Below, piece after piece: positions 10,187-21,644 of a stretch of 64,000 bases of DNA (positions are counted from its first letter, which is position 1; each line of letters begins with the position of its first letter). Origin of the DNA: Atherix ibis (Eukaryota > Arthropoda > Insecta > Diptera > Athericidae); assembly GCA_958298945.1 (NCBI GenBank), contig OY282606.1, positions 85,815,696 to 85,879,695 of the forward strand, read 5' to 3'. The position numbers and the translations under genes are program-made. The notes beneath the pieces are model-generated. The model was given only the letters and a program-made list of their open reading frames with translations, was not told the DNA's origin and did no database searches.

Positions 10187-12130
10187 ATCTTCCGCAAAAA
10201 ATTCGCAGCTTGATAAGCGAGAAACGTCGAGCCAGGGCCCAGTGGCAACGTTCAAGAATGCCAAATGAGAAGAAAAAACTAAACCAACTACAACGAGAAC
10301 TAAAACAAGAAATAATTAATTATAATAACGAACGATTTACTGAATACACAGAATCACTGACAACTAATAACTCACTCTGGACAGCTACCCGACGAATTCT
10401 CAAATACAAAACAGCTACACACCCGCTCCGGAATACCGACGGAACCTGGGCAAAAACAGATAAACAGAAAGCCGACATCTTCGGCAAACACTTAGAAAAC
10501 ATCTTTAAGCCTCACGAAGATGTCCAAGGCATTCTGCATGACGAACAAATATCAACTCAGTTGCCCATAAGTCCACGTCCTAAGTTTTTCACTCCTTCCG
10601 AAGTTAAATTCACAATAGAACACCTTTCCAATAAAAAAGCCCCAGGATATGACCTAATAACTTCAGAAATCCTGAAACAAATTTCCAAAAAAACCCTCGT
10701 CCTTATAACCCATATTTATAATAGTATCCTCCGCACATCATTTTTTCCTTCCCTGTGGAAGTTTTCCATAATTAAGATGATCCCAAAACCCAATAAGCCC
10801 AAAAATCTTCCTACCTCATATAGACCTATAAGCCTCCTTCCCATGTTATCAAAAATCCTAGAAAAATTAATCCTAAAACGCCTTTATCCCATTTTTGAAA
10901 CCGAGGGTGTCATTCCTCAGCATCAGTTTGGATTTCGACCTGGGCATTCCACTATCCAGCAGTGTCATCGCGTAGTCGACTACATAGCGTGTTCGCTAGA
11001 GCGAAAGGAATACTGCCCAGGAGTGTTTTTTGACATTTCGCATGCTTTCGACCGTGTATGGCACCCTGGATTGCTTTGGAAGTTGCAGCGAGTCCTACCC
11101 TCGAGTTATTTCCACATCCTTAAATCTTATCTCTCAGACCGATATTTTCAGGTAGCTGAAAATATGGAGTACTCTGACATTTATCCAATTTCCGCCGGTG
11201 TCCCTCAAGGAAGTATCCTAGGTCCTATCCTATATAACATTTATACCCATGACATTCCTTGCCACAACAACATCCTAACCGCAACATATGCTGACGATAC
11301 AGCCATCCTGACACATCACAAAGATCCTTCCACAGCCATTAGTATCCTTCAGAACCATATCCACTCCTTAGAAACTTGGTTCAAAAGGTGGAGAGTGAAG
11401 GTAAATGAGCAAATATCTGCTCATGTAACTTTCACACTCTGCCGAGAACAAATTCCCGACGTAACCCTAAACGGCAGTATTATTCCACAAAAAAATAGCG
11501 TACGTTACCTTGGACTTATATTCGACAAACGGTTAGCCTGGAACCTTCATACGAAAAATAAAAGACGTGAACTTAACGGACGACACAAACAATTATTACG
11601 TCTCCTAGACAGTAAATCAAAACTTACAACAACAAGTAAACTATTACTATACAATACGGTTCTGAAACCAATATGGACATATGGTCTAGAACTTTGGGGT
11701 TCGACTAAGCATTCCAACTCCCTTCCAATCCAATCCCTACAATCCCGAATCCTTCGTAAAATTGTCAATGCCCCCTTTTAAGTGCGAAACACTCTTACCC
11801 ACCGTGACCTAAATGTTCCATTTGTTCGTTAACTATGCATCTCCCGATATTAAAAATTCCATTCCCATCTATCCTTCCACCCTAATCCTTTAGGAAGGGA
11901 ACTTTTCACTCCCACCCTTCCAGTATACACCCATCGACGTTTAAAACGGCGATGGCCGAGAGATTATTTAAAATTATAAAATAAAATTACCCTGTTCTGA
12001 GGTAACATCGATGGGTGTTTTCCTCCACATGTCTTCATGTCCTTGTATATTCCCGTAAAAAATCTGCTTGTTACTAGCATAAGTAGTTGTAGATATCATT
12101 TAAAATAAAAAAAAAAAAAAAAAAAAAAAA
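10187..12130 (+). mobile_element. 5'-truncated jockey-type LINE with poly(A) tail
   Basis: The RT open frame is followed by a 3' UTR and a poly(A) run of about 24 (12107-12130). The insertion is bracketed by an 11-bp direct repeat, AAGAAATTCTT, at 10176-10186 and 12131-12141. This is the expected signature of target-primed reverse transcription. The endonuclease and gag parts are missing, so it is a typical 5'-truncated copy. A second, antisense and decayed copy lies at 455-1110. Confidence 0.88.
10210..11781 (+). CDS. Reverse transcriptase of jockey-clade non-LTR retrotransposon (5'-truncated)
   Basis: RT that would copy the element's own RNA at a nicked chromosomal site. The 523-codon frame is open but has no ATG at its start: the first codon here is TTG, and the frame stays open upstream to the truncation point, so the native N-terminus is missing. 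RT blocks appear in order: KAPGYDLIT (about residue 144), YRPISLLPMLSKILEKL (about 204), FGFRPGHS (about 240), VFFDISHAFDRVW (about 267), GVPQGSILGP (about 329), the catalytic YADD (about 361) and RYLGLIFD (about 434). After the TAA at 11779-11781, similarity continues in frame (NVPFVR), so this stop is probably premature. The APE endonuclease domain is absent. This copy cannot retrotranspose alone. Confidence 0.88.
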   Translation: MISEKRRARAQWQRSRMPNEKKKLNQLQRELKQEIINYNNERFTEYTESLTTNNSLWTATRRILKYKTATHPLRNTDGTWAKTDKQKADIFGKHLENIFKPHEDVQGILHDEQISTQLPISPRPKFFTPSEVKFTIEHLSNKKAPGYDLITSEILKQISKKTLVLITHIYNSILRTSFFPSLWKFSIIKMIPKPNKPKNLPTSYRPISLLPMLSKILEKLILKRLYPIFETEGVIPQHQFGFRPGHSTIQQCHRVVDYIACSLERKEYCPGVFFDISHAFDRVWHPGLLWKLQRVLPSSYFHILKSYLSDRYFQVAENMEYSDIYPISAGVPQGSILGPILYNIYTHDIPCHNNILTATYADDTAILTHHKDPSTAISILQNHIHSLETWFKRWRVKVNEQISAHVTFTLCREQIPDVTLNGSIIPQKNSVRYLGLIFDKRLAWNLHTKNKRRELNGRHKQLLRLLDSKSKLTTTSKLLLYNTVLKPIWTYGLELWGSTKHSNSLPIQSLQSRILRKIVNAPF

Positions 12131-12339
12131 AAGAAATTCTTTTTTTAAATTAAATAAAATATTTTAAAAATCAATTGTTATCTATTTTACAGTTCGGAAA
12201 GTAAAGTTCTCTTAATTGACAGACTAGAAATTATGTTATTAATTAAGAAAATAATTATATTACACTAAAAATGGCATTTAACATTTTAGGTTAAATAATT
12301 ATCAAAAAATGCGTTTATATTGTGCAGAAGATACATCGA

Positions 12340-12870
12340 TTGGGTGCTGATACAACAGGCTTTGTTTAGAACAAAAACTTTTAGCGATGAAGCTTATTTC
12401 TGGTCCAGTGGATATGTCAATAAGCAAAATTATGATATTTAGGGCTCTAAAAACCCACAAATTACTGTAAAAAAGCCATTGTATCCACGAAAAGTAATTG
12501 TTTCTTTTTGAGTCTAAAGATGATGAAAAAAAGAAGAGGCCATTACTGTGAATTCTTAGCGCTTAGTATTTTTGTGGACTGAACTTGAAGATATTAATCT
12601 GGACTAAACGTGGTTTTAATAAAACAATGCCACAAACCACACAATACGGCCAAATTTGGGTTTATTGCGCAAAAAATTCCGAGCATACACAATTTTAAGA
12701 GTTAGTTATGTAATTTGCCTCCAAGATCGTGCAATCGGACACCTTTGGAATTTTTCTTACAGGCTGTGCACCGCAGATAATCCTAAAACTTGAGAACATT
12801 TAAAATCCAAAAAGCACCTCAAACAGTATCGAGTCCTGCAAGAAGTCTTCTGACAGCCATTTTAATGATG
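12340..12870 (+). pseudogene. DD41D-like transposase fossil (copy K1)
   Basis: Heavily mutated plus-strand frames retain the order of the I/J-type transposase: DEAYFW...GYVNKQNYDI (about 12388-12435), GSKNPQITVKKPLYPRKV (about 12441-12500), a catalytic second block decayed to NNATNHT (about 12625), and LPPRSCNRTPLEFFL (about 12717-12762). In the last block the two expected Asp residues read Asn and Glu. Stops and frameshifts occur throughout. No TIRs were recognised. Confidence 0.6.
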
Positions 12871-12929
12871 TTATATTTTTTTGCATAATAGAAGGGTTTA
12901 ACTAAAGTGTTTTATTGGTATATACCATA

Positions 12930-13770
12930 GAGGCTTCACTCCAGAGGAATCAGGAACAGATCTGATCTTCTTTCTGCTGTTCTGGGATATGATCAATAGA
13001 TCCACTATCTGTTTATCCTTTTTTAAAGCCGCTTATGATTTCATAGCCCGGGTAAAATTCTACACATCCATAAGAGAGTTTGGCGTCTTAGAAAAATAGA
13101 TTAGACTAACTAGGCTGACCATGGCTATTGTGAGAGGAAGCGCAAAGGCAGTCAAATCACTCTGAGAGCCATTTAACATTCACAATTGTCTCCGGTAAAG
13201 AGACCCACTTTTTAAGCGCTTCAAAAAGTGAGTCGTACATCAGAGGTAAACATGAGGGGTCCCATCCTCATTAAGTGTACCCAGGTTTCAGAATATGTCA
13301 ACGACATTGACATTATGAGTTGATCATTAGGAGCTGTACGGGAGACCTCCATCAAATTTGAGCCGGCGGCAAAAAATCTTTGGCTGCACATAAATGAAGG
13401 CAAAATAAAGTTAATGGTGGAAGCGTCGGTGTCGAAGACAAGGGTCAAGGGTCACAGCAGACAACAATATGGAGGAAAAAATCTGCTCGTGGCTGCTGGG
13501 AGCCAACGGAGCCTATTTAAGTTCGTCTAAATTAGTTGAGGTGGGCAGGACATAGATGGAAAAGATCCTGCCGGAAAAATTTATAGTGGTCCTAGAAGAC
13601 AAGGTAGCCTCTACATCCGTTCGAGTGACGAAATTAGTCGGGACGCCAAAAACATGCTGAAACTGGCTAAGTAGAAGACGGCGGCACAAAGCCGAGACAT
13701 CTGGAGTTGTTTGATTCATAGGCCTAGACGGGACTTCTGGTTGTCGCATTGTTTATGATGATGAATTTTA
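12930..13770 (+). pseudogene. LINE Q reverse-transcriptase remnant, copy Q1
   Basis: Broken plus-strand frames resemble a non-LTR RT core. An AAYDFIARVKFYTSIREFGV segment (about 13025-13085) is followed by a block YVNDIDIM (about 13294-13317) where YADDIDI is usual, then NLWLHINEGKIKLM (about 13376-13417). The 3' part (13490-13770) matches the C-terminal tail seen in Q2 and Q3. Many stops are present. The clade was not assigned. Confidence 0.65.
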
Positions 13771-13879
13771 ATGGATAAAACATATTTTACTGTCACCTAG
13801 CTTATTGACAATACGTACCGTAAAGTAGATAATACCATTTTTCCATCTAGAACTGATTAAGCTAGCAGTTAATGAAATT

Positions 13880-14625
13880 ATAGCCGTTTTTTATTGATAG
13901 TCTGACGGGAAAAGTCTTGGGCTGCACATAAATAAAGCCAAAAAAAAAAAAAAATGATCGCAGCGTCGGCCTCAAAGCCATTACGAAAGAGACCTAGTCG
14001 CATATAGATAGGAACATGACGCTTCGAAAGGGTTGAATTATAGCAGCCAACAACAACATTGAAAAATAAATCCGCGCATGGCAGCTGGGAGCCAAGGGAA
14101 CCTATTTAAGTTAGTCTAAATTATTTTGTTCGAAAATTCTGACCATACCATTGAAGCTTCTTCTGTACAGGTCTTTCCAGCCCTTGTGTATTCTACGGGA
14201 ACAAGGGTTCTCAGCAAAATCCACTGTGAACTCTTGGCCGCATTTGAGAGAAGGACCCTTAGAAGAATTGTTGGCCCTCCAAATGAGGATGAACGATTTC
14301 GGAGCCTATTTAATGTCGAGATCCTAGAATATCATCACGTCCGCTCGGTTGTGGATAAAATAAAGCTCATTAAGCTACGTAGGGCTGGACAATTAATCCG
14401 TATAGGTGAGGAATATCCTACCTGGAAAGCCTACAGTCGCTCCTCTTATGTTCCCAGGAGACTTGGAAGGCCCTGACTTCGCTTAACTAACGGCGTCAGC
14501 GAGAACGCCAAAAACATTCTGAGAGTGTCGAACTTGAAGACCGTTGCACTAAACCGAGATGTCTGAAGTTCTTTGAGTCAGCAGGCCTAGATCGGACTTC
14601 AGCACACCTAGACCGGATGAGTTAA
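13880..14625 (+). pseudogene. LINE Q remnant, copy Q2, with open C-terminal segment
   Basis: A second copy starts inside the RT core. The frame at 14126-14476 (116 codons) encodes the element's C-terminal region. FERRTLRRIVGPPNEDERF (about residues 39-57) and LRRAGQLIRIGEE (about 85-97) match the pattern LRRI.GP....R and LR..GH..R common after the thumb of many LINE polymerases. It ends at GRP with TGA, and further similarity to Q1 continues in other frames to about 14620. Q1 and Q2 are two partial insertions side by side or a local duplication. Confidence 0.7.
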
Positions 14626-17060
14626 CTTTATTTTTCGGAGCACAAATTAGTTATAAGGACCTCCAAAAATAGATAATTCCTCATTTAAATAAATTTAGAT
14701 ATTGTTTTCCTTCGTTAAAATTGTTCAATTAGTTTTTTTCCTGATATTTCCTGACTTTTTTCCTGCCAGAGACAGTATTTGCCTTCTAGTTTCTAGGGTC
14801 CTTATTACGGTTTCATGGTCTCTTGCTATAATTGAGATTACAATATTTCTCTTCAGAGATATTTTTGAGACCCATTTCATAGCTGATAGCTTAGCTAATC
14901 AATTTAATTTGTTTTTATTTTGACAAAACCGATCTTAAATTCTATGCTTTTTTTAAAAAACTTCAAAAATAATATTATTAATTTACCTGCGTAGTTTTTT
15001 TGATGTTTAATAAATGAAATGAACTTTGATATTATTGTGTATTCGGCCGGGCTATGCTGTAAGAGAACAATTTCAGACGACAGGTGCAAAATTCATTGAA
15101 CTGCAAGTAGTGGAATTCTTTGCATGCATGCAAAAACTAAGAAAATTACCGAAGACAGAGCAAAACAGTGCTGGCGACATTGGGGATAGTGGTGGTGCCG
15201 TGACATGCGGGCGGGAATGATTAATTGTGTCGCATTATAATTAAGACGATGATCCACTTGGAATGGAAGAATGACGATACGATTAAATTAGATGGTGGAT
15301 GGTTTGCTGGTGCTGGCCTCATCGCCATATGTTAGTCTGGAAAATCCAAAAGGATGGAAAAAATCAAATGCCATCAACAACAAAAAAAATTAAATTAACG
15401 CCATCCACAAGTGCAAGCAACTACGAGTATAGTAGTGGTGGCCGCCCACGCTATCGTTTTTGCATGTGCGTTTTGTGCGTTTGAGCGTCAATGGATCTGC
15501 TGCCTATTTCTGGATGATCCGTTTTGCATGGACGGAAATCGTTCTGGATATGTTGCGCAGTGCATCCCGTACTTCGAGGTCCTACTTATTCTTTGTTATT
15601 TTCATGTCTCACGTAATTTTCTAGTACAAAATGAAGATTTGCCATCGGCGGTTATCTGTTCGTCAGTCTGTCTGTTTGTCGGTTAGTCAGTGTGTCTTGT
15701 CTATTGGTGTGGAGATTTGCAGGTTTTAATGGAATTCCGAATGAAAATTGACTCAGACGGGAACAAGGCCAACCAGAGTTGACGATGCCAAAGTTGATTG
15801 TTCCCCGTCGATGATGTCTCGGTGGTTTGTCGTTCATTTCATACTCGATATTTTGAGCCCTAAATTCATGCCATCGTCCATTATATTAATAACTGATCCC
15901 ACGCTCTTGCCCCTGCAAATTTTCTTTCTCTTCTTTTCGGTATGAAAATGGAAAAAAAACAAAGATGATATGCCTTAAAGTGGCCGCGAAGATCGTTTTT
16001 AACATAAAGTCGACGACACGATAGAATGAAGATCCATTAACATGACAAGATCATAATATTGTTGTGGTGGGTGCATGCTCTTATCCGCTTGGCGAAAGAA
16101 TCCGTTCACTGATAAATTTCCTACCAGACATATTGAAAAATGTCCACCACAGTCACTGCAACTCAACTTGATGTTCATGGTGGTGATGTTGATTTTGATT
16201 TTGATGGAATGCGTTAAATCAAGATAAAATTCCTTTTCATATTCACTCTGATTATTACAGGCAAGATAATTTTTTTTATAAGTGAAAGCCAAGAAATTGG
16301 AAATTTATGAAATTATATTTTTTTTCTTTTATTTTTACTTAAATACATTTTTTTATACTTTTCTTATGAAAACTTTAAAAAAATTTCCTATTAAATATGT
16401 TCTCGTAATAAATAAAGTTTTTAAAGAGGTCTAAACCGTTAGAAGGAGGTCTTAATTTTTTCTGATTTATAATTAATATAGAATGTCCCGCAAGAAGTAA
16501 TTTTTATATAAAAGCACGGTTTTATAATTAAATATTTTGCTATTTTCCATGACCGTTTTGCATAAATTTCACTGAATATCATTGATACAGTACTCAATTT
16601 CCTCTGATAAGACGTGGGTGGTTGTGGGATTATTGGCATAAACCTTAGACTTTAAAAAATCCCGTAGAAATTTTAGATTCATCTAGAATTAGAATTTTTT
16701 CTCAGGCTTTATGGCATGTGATACGGGCTTCTTTAAACCACTTATCATCGACATCCATATTTTACAATTTTGACATAAAATACTGAATTTCAAAATATTC
16801 AAAACAATTTTTACTTTCTTAATTCCGTATAATTTAAATTCAAATTAATTTTTAAGAAATTTAGTCGTATTTTTTTTTTCATTAGCCCAAATGGGTTATA
16901 GACAGTTTATAATACTAGACTAAGTGTCTATTTTTCTGGTGGATATTATGGGAAAAATTGTACAATTGTTAAAATTACCACAAATAATTACAAAAAACTT
17001 TTTTCGAATTGCAATATATTAAATGAATTTAGGTCTTAAAAATAAGATGCATTTTTTAAA
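14626..17060. other. Non-coding stretch, partly higher in GC
   Basis: No gene could be supported. The part at 15020-16260 is less AT-rich than its surroundings and contains short open frames (for example 15411-15686) with no recognisable domain or splice context. The part at 16290-17060 is AT-rich. This could be unique host non-coding sequence. Confidence 0.4.
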
Positions 17061-17117
17061 ATACGAGGTCTTTTCAAAAAGTATCGGGAAATTTGTGTTT
17101 TTTCATAAATTATTTAT

Positions 17118-18115
17118 TTATTTATGAATATCTATTTTGTCCCCTTCAAAGTAATCCCCACCAGATATTATACAATTGTGCCAACGCTTTTTCCAATCCT
17201 CGAAGCACTTCAAAAAATTATTTTTTGTGATCTTGTTCAGCTCTTCCTTCGATGCCGTCTTTATCTGCTTAATCGTAGCGTAGCATCGTCCTTTCATGGG
17301 GCTCTTCAGTTTCGGAAAGAAGAAAAAGTCACAGGGGGGGCAGATCTGGGGAATAGGTGTGTTGTTTTTGACCAAAAATGACAAAAGCAAATTTTTGTTC
17401 TTCCACAAATCTTGGCGTTTCTGGCGGATTGCTTAGTGCATAACTTTCAGGTAATATTCCTTATTGACAGTTCTACCCTGTAGTAAGAACTCATGATGCA
17501 CCACGCCTCTGTAATCGAAGAAAACTATAAGCAAAACCTTCACATTCGAGCGCTTTTTTCGGTCTTGGCTCGTGCGGCAGCTTCCATTGGGATAATTGAG
17601 CTTTGGTTTCCACGTCATAACCATAAACCCATGAGTCGTCACCAGTTATGACCCTCTGGAGCAAATTTGGGTCATCGCGGACAGAGTCGAACAGCTCCTT
17701 AGCAATGTTAATGCGATGCTGTGTTTGGTCGAAATTGAGCAATTTTGGTACGAATTTCGCGGCGACCCGTCTCACGCAAAATCATTGGTAAAAATCGAAT
17801 GGCACGAGCCACTCGATATGTTTAAGCCCTCAGCAACTTCTCGAATTGTGATTGGTCAATAATATTTTCTTCACTTCATCAATGTTTTCGTCTGTTGTTG
17901 ACGTTCTCGGGCGTCCGGCACGCTTTCCGTCATTCATATCTTCTCGGCCCTCTGAGGACATTTTGTACCACCGATAAACGTTGCTTCGGTCCAAGGTAGC
18001 TTCACCATATGCCGCAGGTAACATTCAAAATGTTGCCTGCGGCATATGGTGAAGCGTCCGCGCAATTAATTTTATTTTTCACACAAAATTTGATACAGAT
18101 TCTTTGATCCATTTT
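17118..18115 (-). pseudogene. Family A mariner transposase, decayed (A2)
   Basis: Minus-strand reading. A start region near 18110 (MDQR.CIKFCVKNKIN) precedes an HTH segment: AYGEATLDRSNVYRWYKM, SEGREDMNDGKRAGRPR (about 17850-18010). The core follows, with VITGDDSWVYGYD (first Asp; Asp in place of the usual Glu after it). FFDYRGVVHHEFL precedes the second block, which is damaged, and PPCDFFFFPKLKSP is the third-Asp block. The frame is broken at about 17830 and around 17410-17490, and by a 27-bp inverted duplication at 17999-18055 inside the HTH coding region. The SEGREDVNDE-like HTH is typical of mariners annotated near SETMAR/GVQW3-like proteins. Confidence 0.8.
17999..18055. repeat. Near-perfect hairpin inside A2 HTH region
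   Basis: Arms of 27 bp (17999-18025 and 18029-18055) pair with one mismatch around a 3-nt loop. One arm is normal transposase coding sequence (…CGGCATATGGTGAAGC). The other is an inverted duplicate of it, which destroys the frame. Confidence 0.9.
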
Positions 18116-18208
18116 TTGGAATGAGTAAAAATCGAAGCAAAGCCAAAACACGTGCAAGCAAAGCAGCTGTCAAAATTAACTGAACATTCAAAATGGCCGA
18201 ACTTGTTG

Positions 18209-19480
18209 AAAAGGGCAATTGGACGTTGTTCAATTTAGTGGATCAAATGAGATTAGTTTTTAATTTGATCAACAAAAATTTATTGGGTCTAGGAGCCCCA
18301 CAATTGATGATGTCCTTTTCAATGAGAAATTCTGGGTTAAGTGGCATTTTTTCTTTAAAAGAGATGAACTTGATACCAAACAGGAAATAATGGGTAAGTA
18401 TGCTATGATAAATTGGAATTTTTAGGAGTTTACTTGCCTAGATTTTTGGTTGTTGAGTAGACTGGATTTTTGATGGTCGACCATAGTGTGAAAAGAAGTC
18501 TATTTGTCTGTGTATAGCCAAAGATATCACATGCCATTTAATCAGAAAATGTAGTAAATTCCATATTACAGTAAGCATGTGAAACACAATGTGACTCAAC
18601 GTTTTAATTGTTGAGTAACCAACACCGAATGAAGTCGAAATTTCTTATTTTAACATCTATTATTCTGATAATTGAACTCATTATTTTATATTAAATTTAT
18701 AATATATTTTATATTATAATTTCAATTTTTATATTTAATATTTTAATATAAAAATTGAAATTATTTTAATATAAAAAATATTCCAATTCAAATTGGAATA
18801 CAAACAGTTCTACTAATACTTACAATTCTGTTTTTAGCTATATTCGAATGGACCAATTTTGCTACTGTGCAGTAGTTCGCAGTAGATTCTCAATAAAATG
18901 GACAATTTACTGACAGCAGTAAAATATAACCTCAAAATAGTCAACAACAATACTGAGTTTATTCACACATAAACAATAAAAACTGATTTTACGCAACCAT
19001 AAACAATAAAAACAAAAATTTGACTCTTTAACATAACCAACGAACCCGCTAAGTCATCTGTTTCCAGTTCGGGAACTAAAATTTCCCCACCCTAAATTGT
19101 ATGCGCAACTACTACGAAAATCTACTCGTTTGTTCGAGGTACAGTAGATGATGACAGCTACAACTACTGCACAGTAGGAAACTTTCCCCAATCGAATGCA
19201 ACTAATGTGTTTGAAAATTGGCATATACAGCTACCACCACCTACCGGAGGGGTTTCGGAACTATATAGAAACCATTCTCAAGACTCAATGAACAAATTGG
19301 TATAATGGTTCACTATGATTTTATGCATAGTTTTAGAGTCTATAAGCCTCACACAAAAACGGACATTCATTTTTATATATATAGATTTTCGTTATATAGG
19401 ACTTTAAAAATTTTAAGGAACTAAAGAGCATTTTTATACTGTATTACAAGGGAATAGGCAAAATTACAGTTCAAACTTGC
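18209..19480. other. Non-coding stretch with a short-loop hairpin
   Basis: No coding signature was recognised. A perfect 18-bp-arm inverted repeat with a 9-nt loop lies at 18718-18762 in AT-rich DNA. Confidence 0.5.
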
Positions 19481-19489
19481 AAAAGGATT

Positions 19490-19990
19490 TATGCTGTATA
19501 TGGAAATCATTCAGTTGATGATCCAACATGCAAAAAATAACTGCGACCCATTCGTTCATCGTAGCGGACCCGGAAGCACAGTTTTCCACGTTACGTTGGT
19601 AGTACGGGTAATCCGAAGGCTGGACTGGATTGCTAAGCATACATGCACAACCCTTATATCACGGTTTCCATGATGGCACGAATAGCAGACCGGATAATGG
19701 TAAATATTGGATTAGGGGTAATACATAGTCTAGAGGATAGGTGGTTAAAAATGTGCCATATTCGTGTTGGAGAGCTGGATGATTTCCAACACATCACGGC
19801 TACGTGCAAGAAGCACGGCATTAACGGACGAAGGTAAATTAATAATATCAATACCTTGGAGGATCTGGGTAAATTTTTAAATACAGATAATATGGCACCT
19901 TTTGGTTGTCGGATGGTTTTTAAGTATTGGGAATCACATCTGGAGGAGTGGTCCATAGACGAACAAATTGCATATGACGAAATATAGATT
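19490..19990 (+). pseudogene. Possible degenerate LINE 3' end
   Basis: A plus-strand segment at about 19740-19840 encodes LKMCHIRVGELDDFQHITAT followed by a Cys. This resembles the cysteine-containing region near the C-terminus of many non-LTR polymerases, with C..C, then DxxHI, then C. The downstream frame shows GCRMVFKYWESHLEEW. Similarity is weak and no other LINE domain was seen. It could also be an unrelated decayed gene. Confidence 0.3.
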
Positions 19991-20159
19991 AAAGATTAGG
20001 TTTTTTTTTAAGTAGATTAAGCATGGATGGGCACAAATCCTGTGCATGGGGATATTGTGATAATGGCTTGTGGGGGGTTAGAATAGAATTTATATAACTT
20101 TTGTAGATGGCAAACACTGATCAACGGATTATAGAATTAGAGAACAACGGGTAATGGAA

Positions 20160-21545
20160 TTTTTTTTATCATATCTCTGGCGTCTTTTGGTGGGCAAATT
20201 TTACATAAGACCATCCCTGGAGATGGTAGAATCAGGAGTGTTGGGTTGAGGCACGAAGAGGGTGAGGTGGGAAAAGAGTGTTTGTTTTGTTTTTATTTTT
20301 TCCCTTCTGGAGGTTCCTGACGGACCATTAGACCACCTGAGTAGATGCATGCAGTAGTATCTGGCGAGGTCTGGTAGTCCATTAATAAAAGAGGTAAGAA
20401 AGAGAAAGAAATAAAACACAGTTCTTAGCATGGTGGACTATTACCTAAGGGGTCATAGGTTAAAATTATTTCACTTTAATTTTTTATCCCGTAATCCTTT
20501 CAATTGTGGACCATCAAAACCACCCAAGCAGATGAATCCAATAGCGTCTACTGAGGTATGGTAGCCCGTTAACCACAAAAAAAAGCAAGCAAACAAGCCG
20601 TCCAGGGGATCCGATAGCTCATCGATAGCCTGTTGGACTACCATCCAAGATGTCGTGCATCCAAATTCCAGTGAGGCTTAGTCCTATCTTTCTATCCTGC
20701 TTTAATTTCTTTATTCCTTTATCTTTTAATTGTAGACCATCAAAACTACCTGAGCAGATGGATGGGAAAGGGTCTGCTGAGGTCTGGTAGCCCGTTTACA
20801 AAAAAAAAACAAGCAAACAAACAAACTATTCTGAGGCTCAGTCGATAGCGTACTGAGACTATCAGGCAAAAGGGGTCGTGGGTTCGAATCCCGCTGTAGC
20901 AGCATGGTCCTACGCTAATTTACCTCACCGCTTCCTTCCGTTCGCTTATCCTCTCCCCTTCCCTACGGGACCTTTGTGCCACTAATAGCCGGGCGGACCA
21001 TCAGACCGCTTGAGCAGATTGATGCGAAATCATCTGGCGAGGTCTGGTGGCCCGTTAAAATAATCATCTCATCTCATCTGGGGATCAGTCGATAGCGTGC
21101 TAAACTACCATCCAAAGGGTCGTGGGTTCGAGTCCCACTGCAGCAGCATGGCCCCTACGCTAATTACCTCACCGGGGTGACCATTTGATAATACCACGTG
21201 TCGCAGGGCTATAAATAGTCGCTAAATTCATTTAAAAAAAAATGGAAATCAAAATTAAAAAAAAAAAATTTATTTTGATTAAAAAAAAAATTTAATAACG
21301 GCCCGATAGCTTACGTGTCAGCAACTGGTATCTGAGGGGTTGTGGGTCCAAGAGGTCGTGGTTTCAAATCCTTACTGAGGCATGGTTCCAGGCTTATTCT
21401 CAAAAACATAATAATTTGATGTTTTTTCTTTCTATTGTAATTTGATGACGACGGGTAAGCAAGGGGTCGTGGGTCCAAATTCCTACTGAGGCATGGTCCC
21501 ATGATAATTCTAAAAAAAAACTTTTCTTTCTACTTTAATACCCTT
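20160..21545. repeat. Cluster of tRNA-derived SINE copies
   Basis: Repeated heads have an A-box-like segment (CTCAGTCGATAGCG at about 20837-20850; ATCAGTCGATAGCG at 21084-21097) and a B box (GGTTCGAATCC at 20881-20891; GGTTCGAGTCC at 21125-21135). Repeated tails contain GACCATC..ACC....GAGCAGAT, then GAGGTCTGGTGGCCCGTT and a short A-rich end. Tails lie at about 20310-20385, 20508-20575, 20740-20810 and 20995-21060. Heads lie at about 20610-20690, 20830-20910, 21080-21160, 21300-21380 and 21450-21510. The unit 20830-21060 is the most complete. These are Pol III-type retroposons, not functional tRNAs. Confidence 0.8.
20830..21060 (+). mobile_element. Most complete SINE copy in the cluster
   Basis: It has a tRNA-like head with A-box-like and B-box sequences about 45 bp apart, then a unique body of about 90 bp, then the family tail ending in GGTCTGGTGGCCCGTTAAAA. 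Length is about 230 bp. Internal Pol III promoter boxes are inferred from sequence alone. Confidence 0.7.
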
Positions 21546-21644
21546 ATCACGTTATTCCTTGTCATCAAATGGCCTTAAAAGACTTAGAGATGGAAACTTT
21601 CATATTGCTCAGAGCGACCTGTAAAGATCTAGACGAGACCTATA

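Larger units (their letters stand above)
17064..18208 (-). mobile_element. Mariner family A, copy A2 (only copy with DNA-binding region)
   Basis: The left end has the family TIR (17064, CGAGGTCTTTTCAAAAAGTA) preceded by TA. The right end stops at about 18208, in the 5' leader, without the right TIR. Compared with A1, A3 and A4 it contains about 385 additional bp (about 17740-18125), which encode the N-terminal HTH region. It is therefore closest to the ancestral autonomous form, although it is itself broken and lacks one end. Confidence 0.85.

Noticed and set aside
10320..10502. Minus-strand frames opposite the jockey RT (also 11547-11768)
   Set aside because: They are shadows of the strong RT frame on the other strand.
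13221..13749. Minus-strand frames over LINE Q1
   Set aside because: The plus strand carries the RT block order; the minus frames are shadows.
15026..15945. Overlapping short frames on both strands as a gene
   Set aside because: The frames overlap in conflicting directions and none shows a known domain; the sequence is merely less AT-rich.
20837..21140. tRNA-like A and B boxes as genuine tRNA genes
   Set aside because: No cloverleaf could be drawn with a proper acceptor stem and anticodon loop, and the units carry a SINE body and tail and recur several times.
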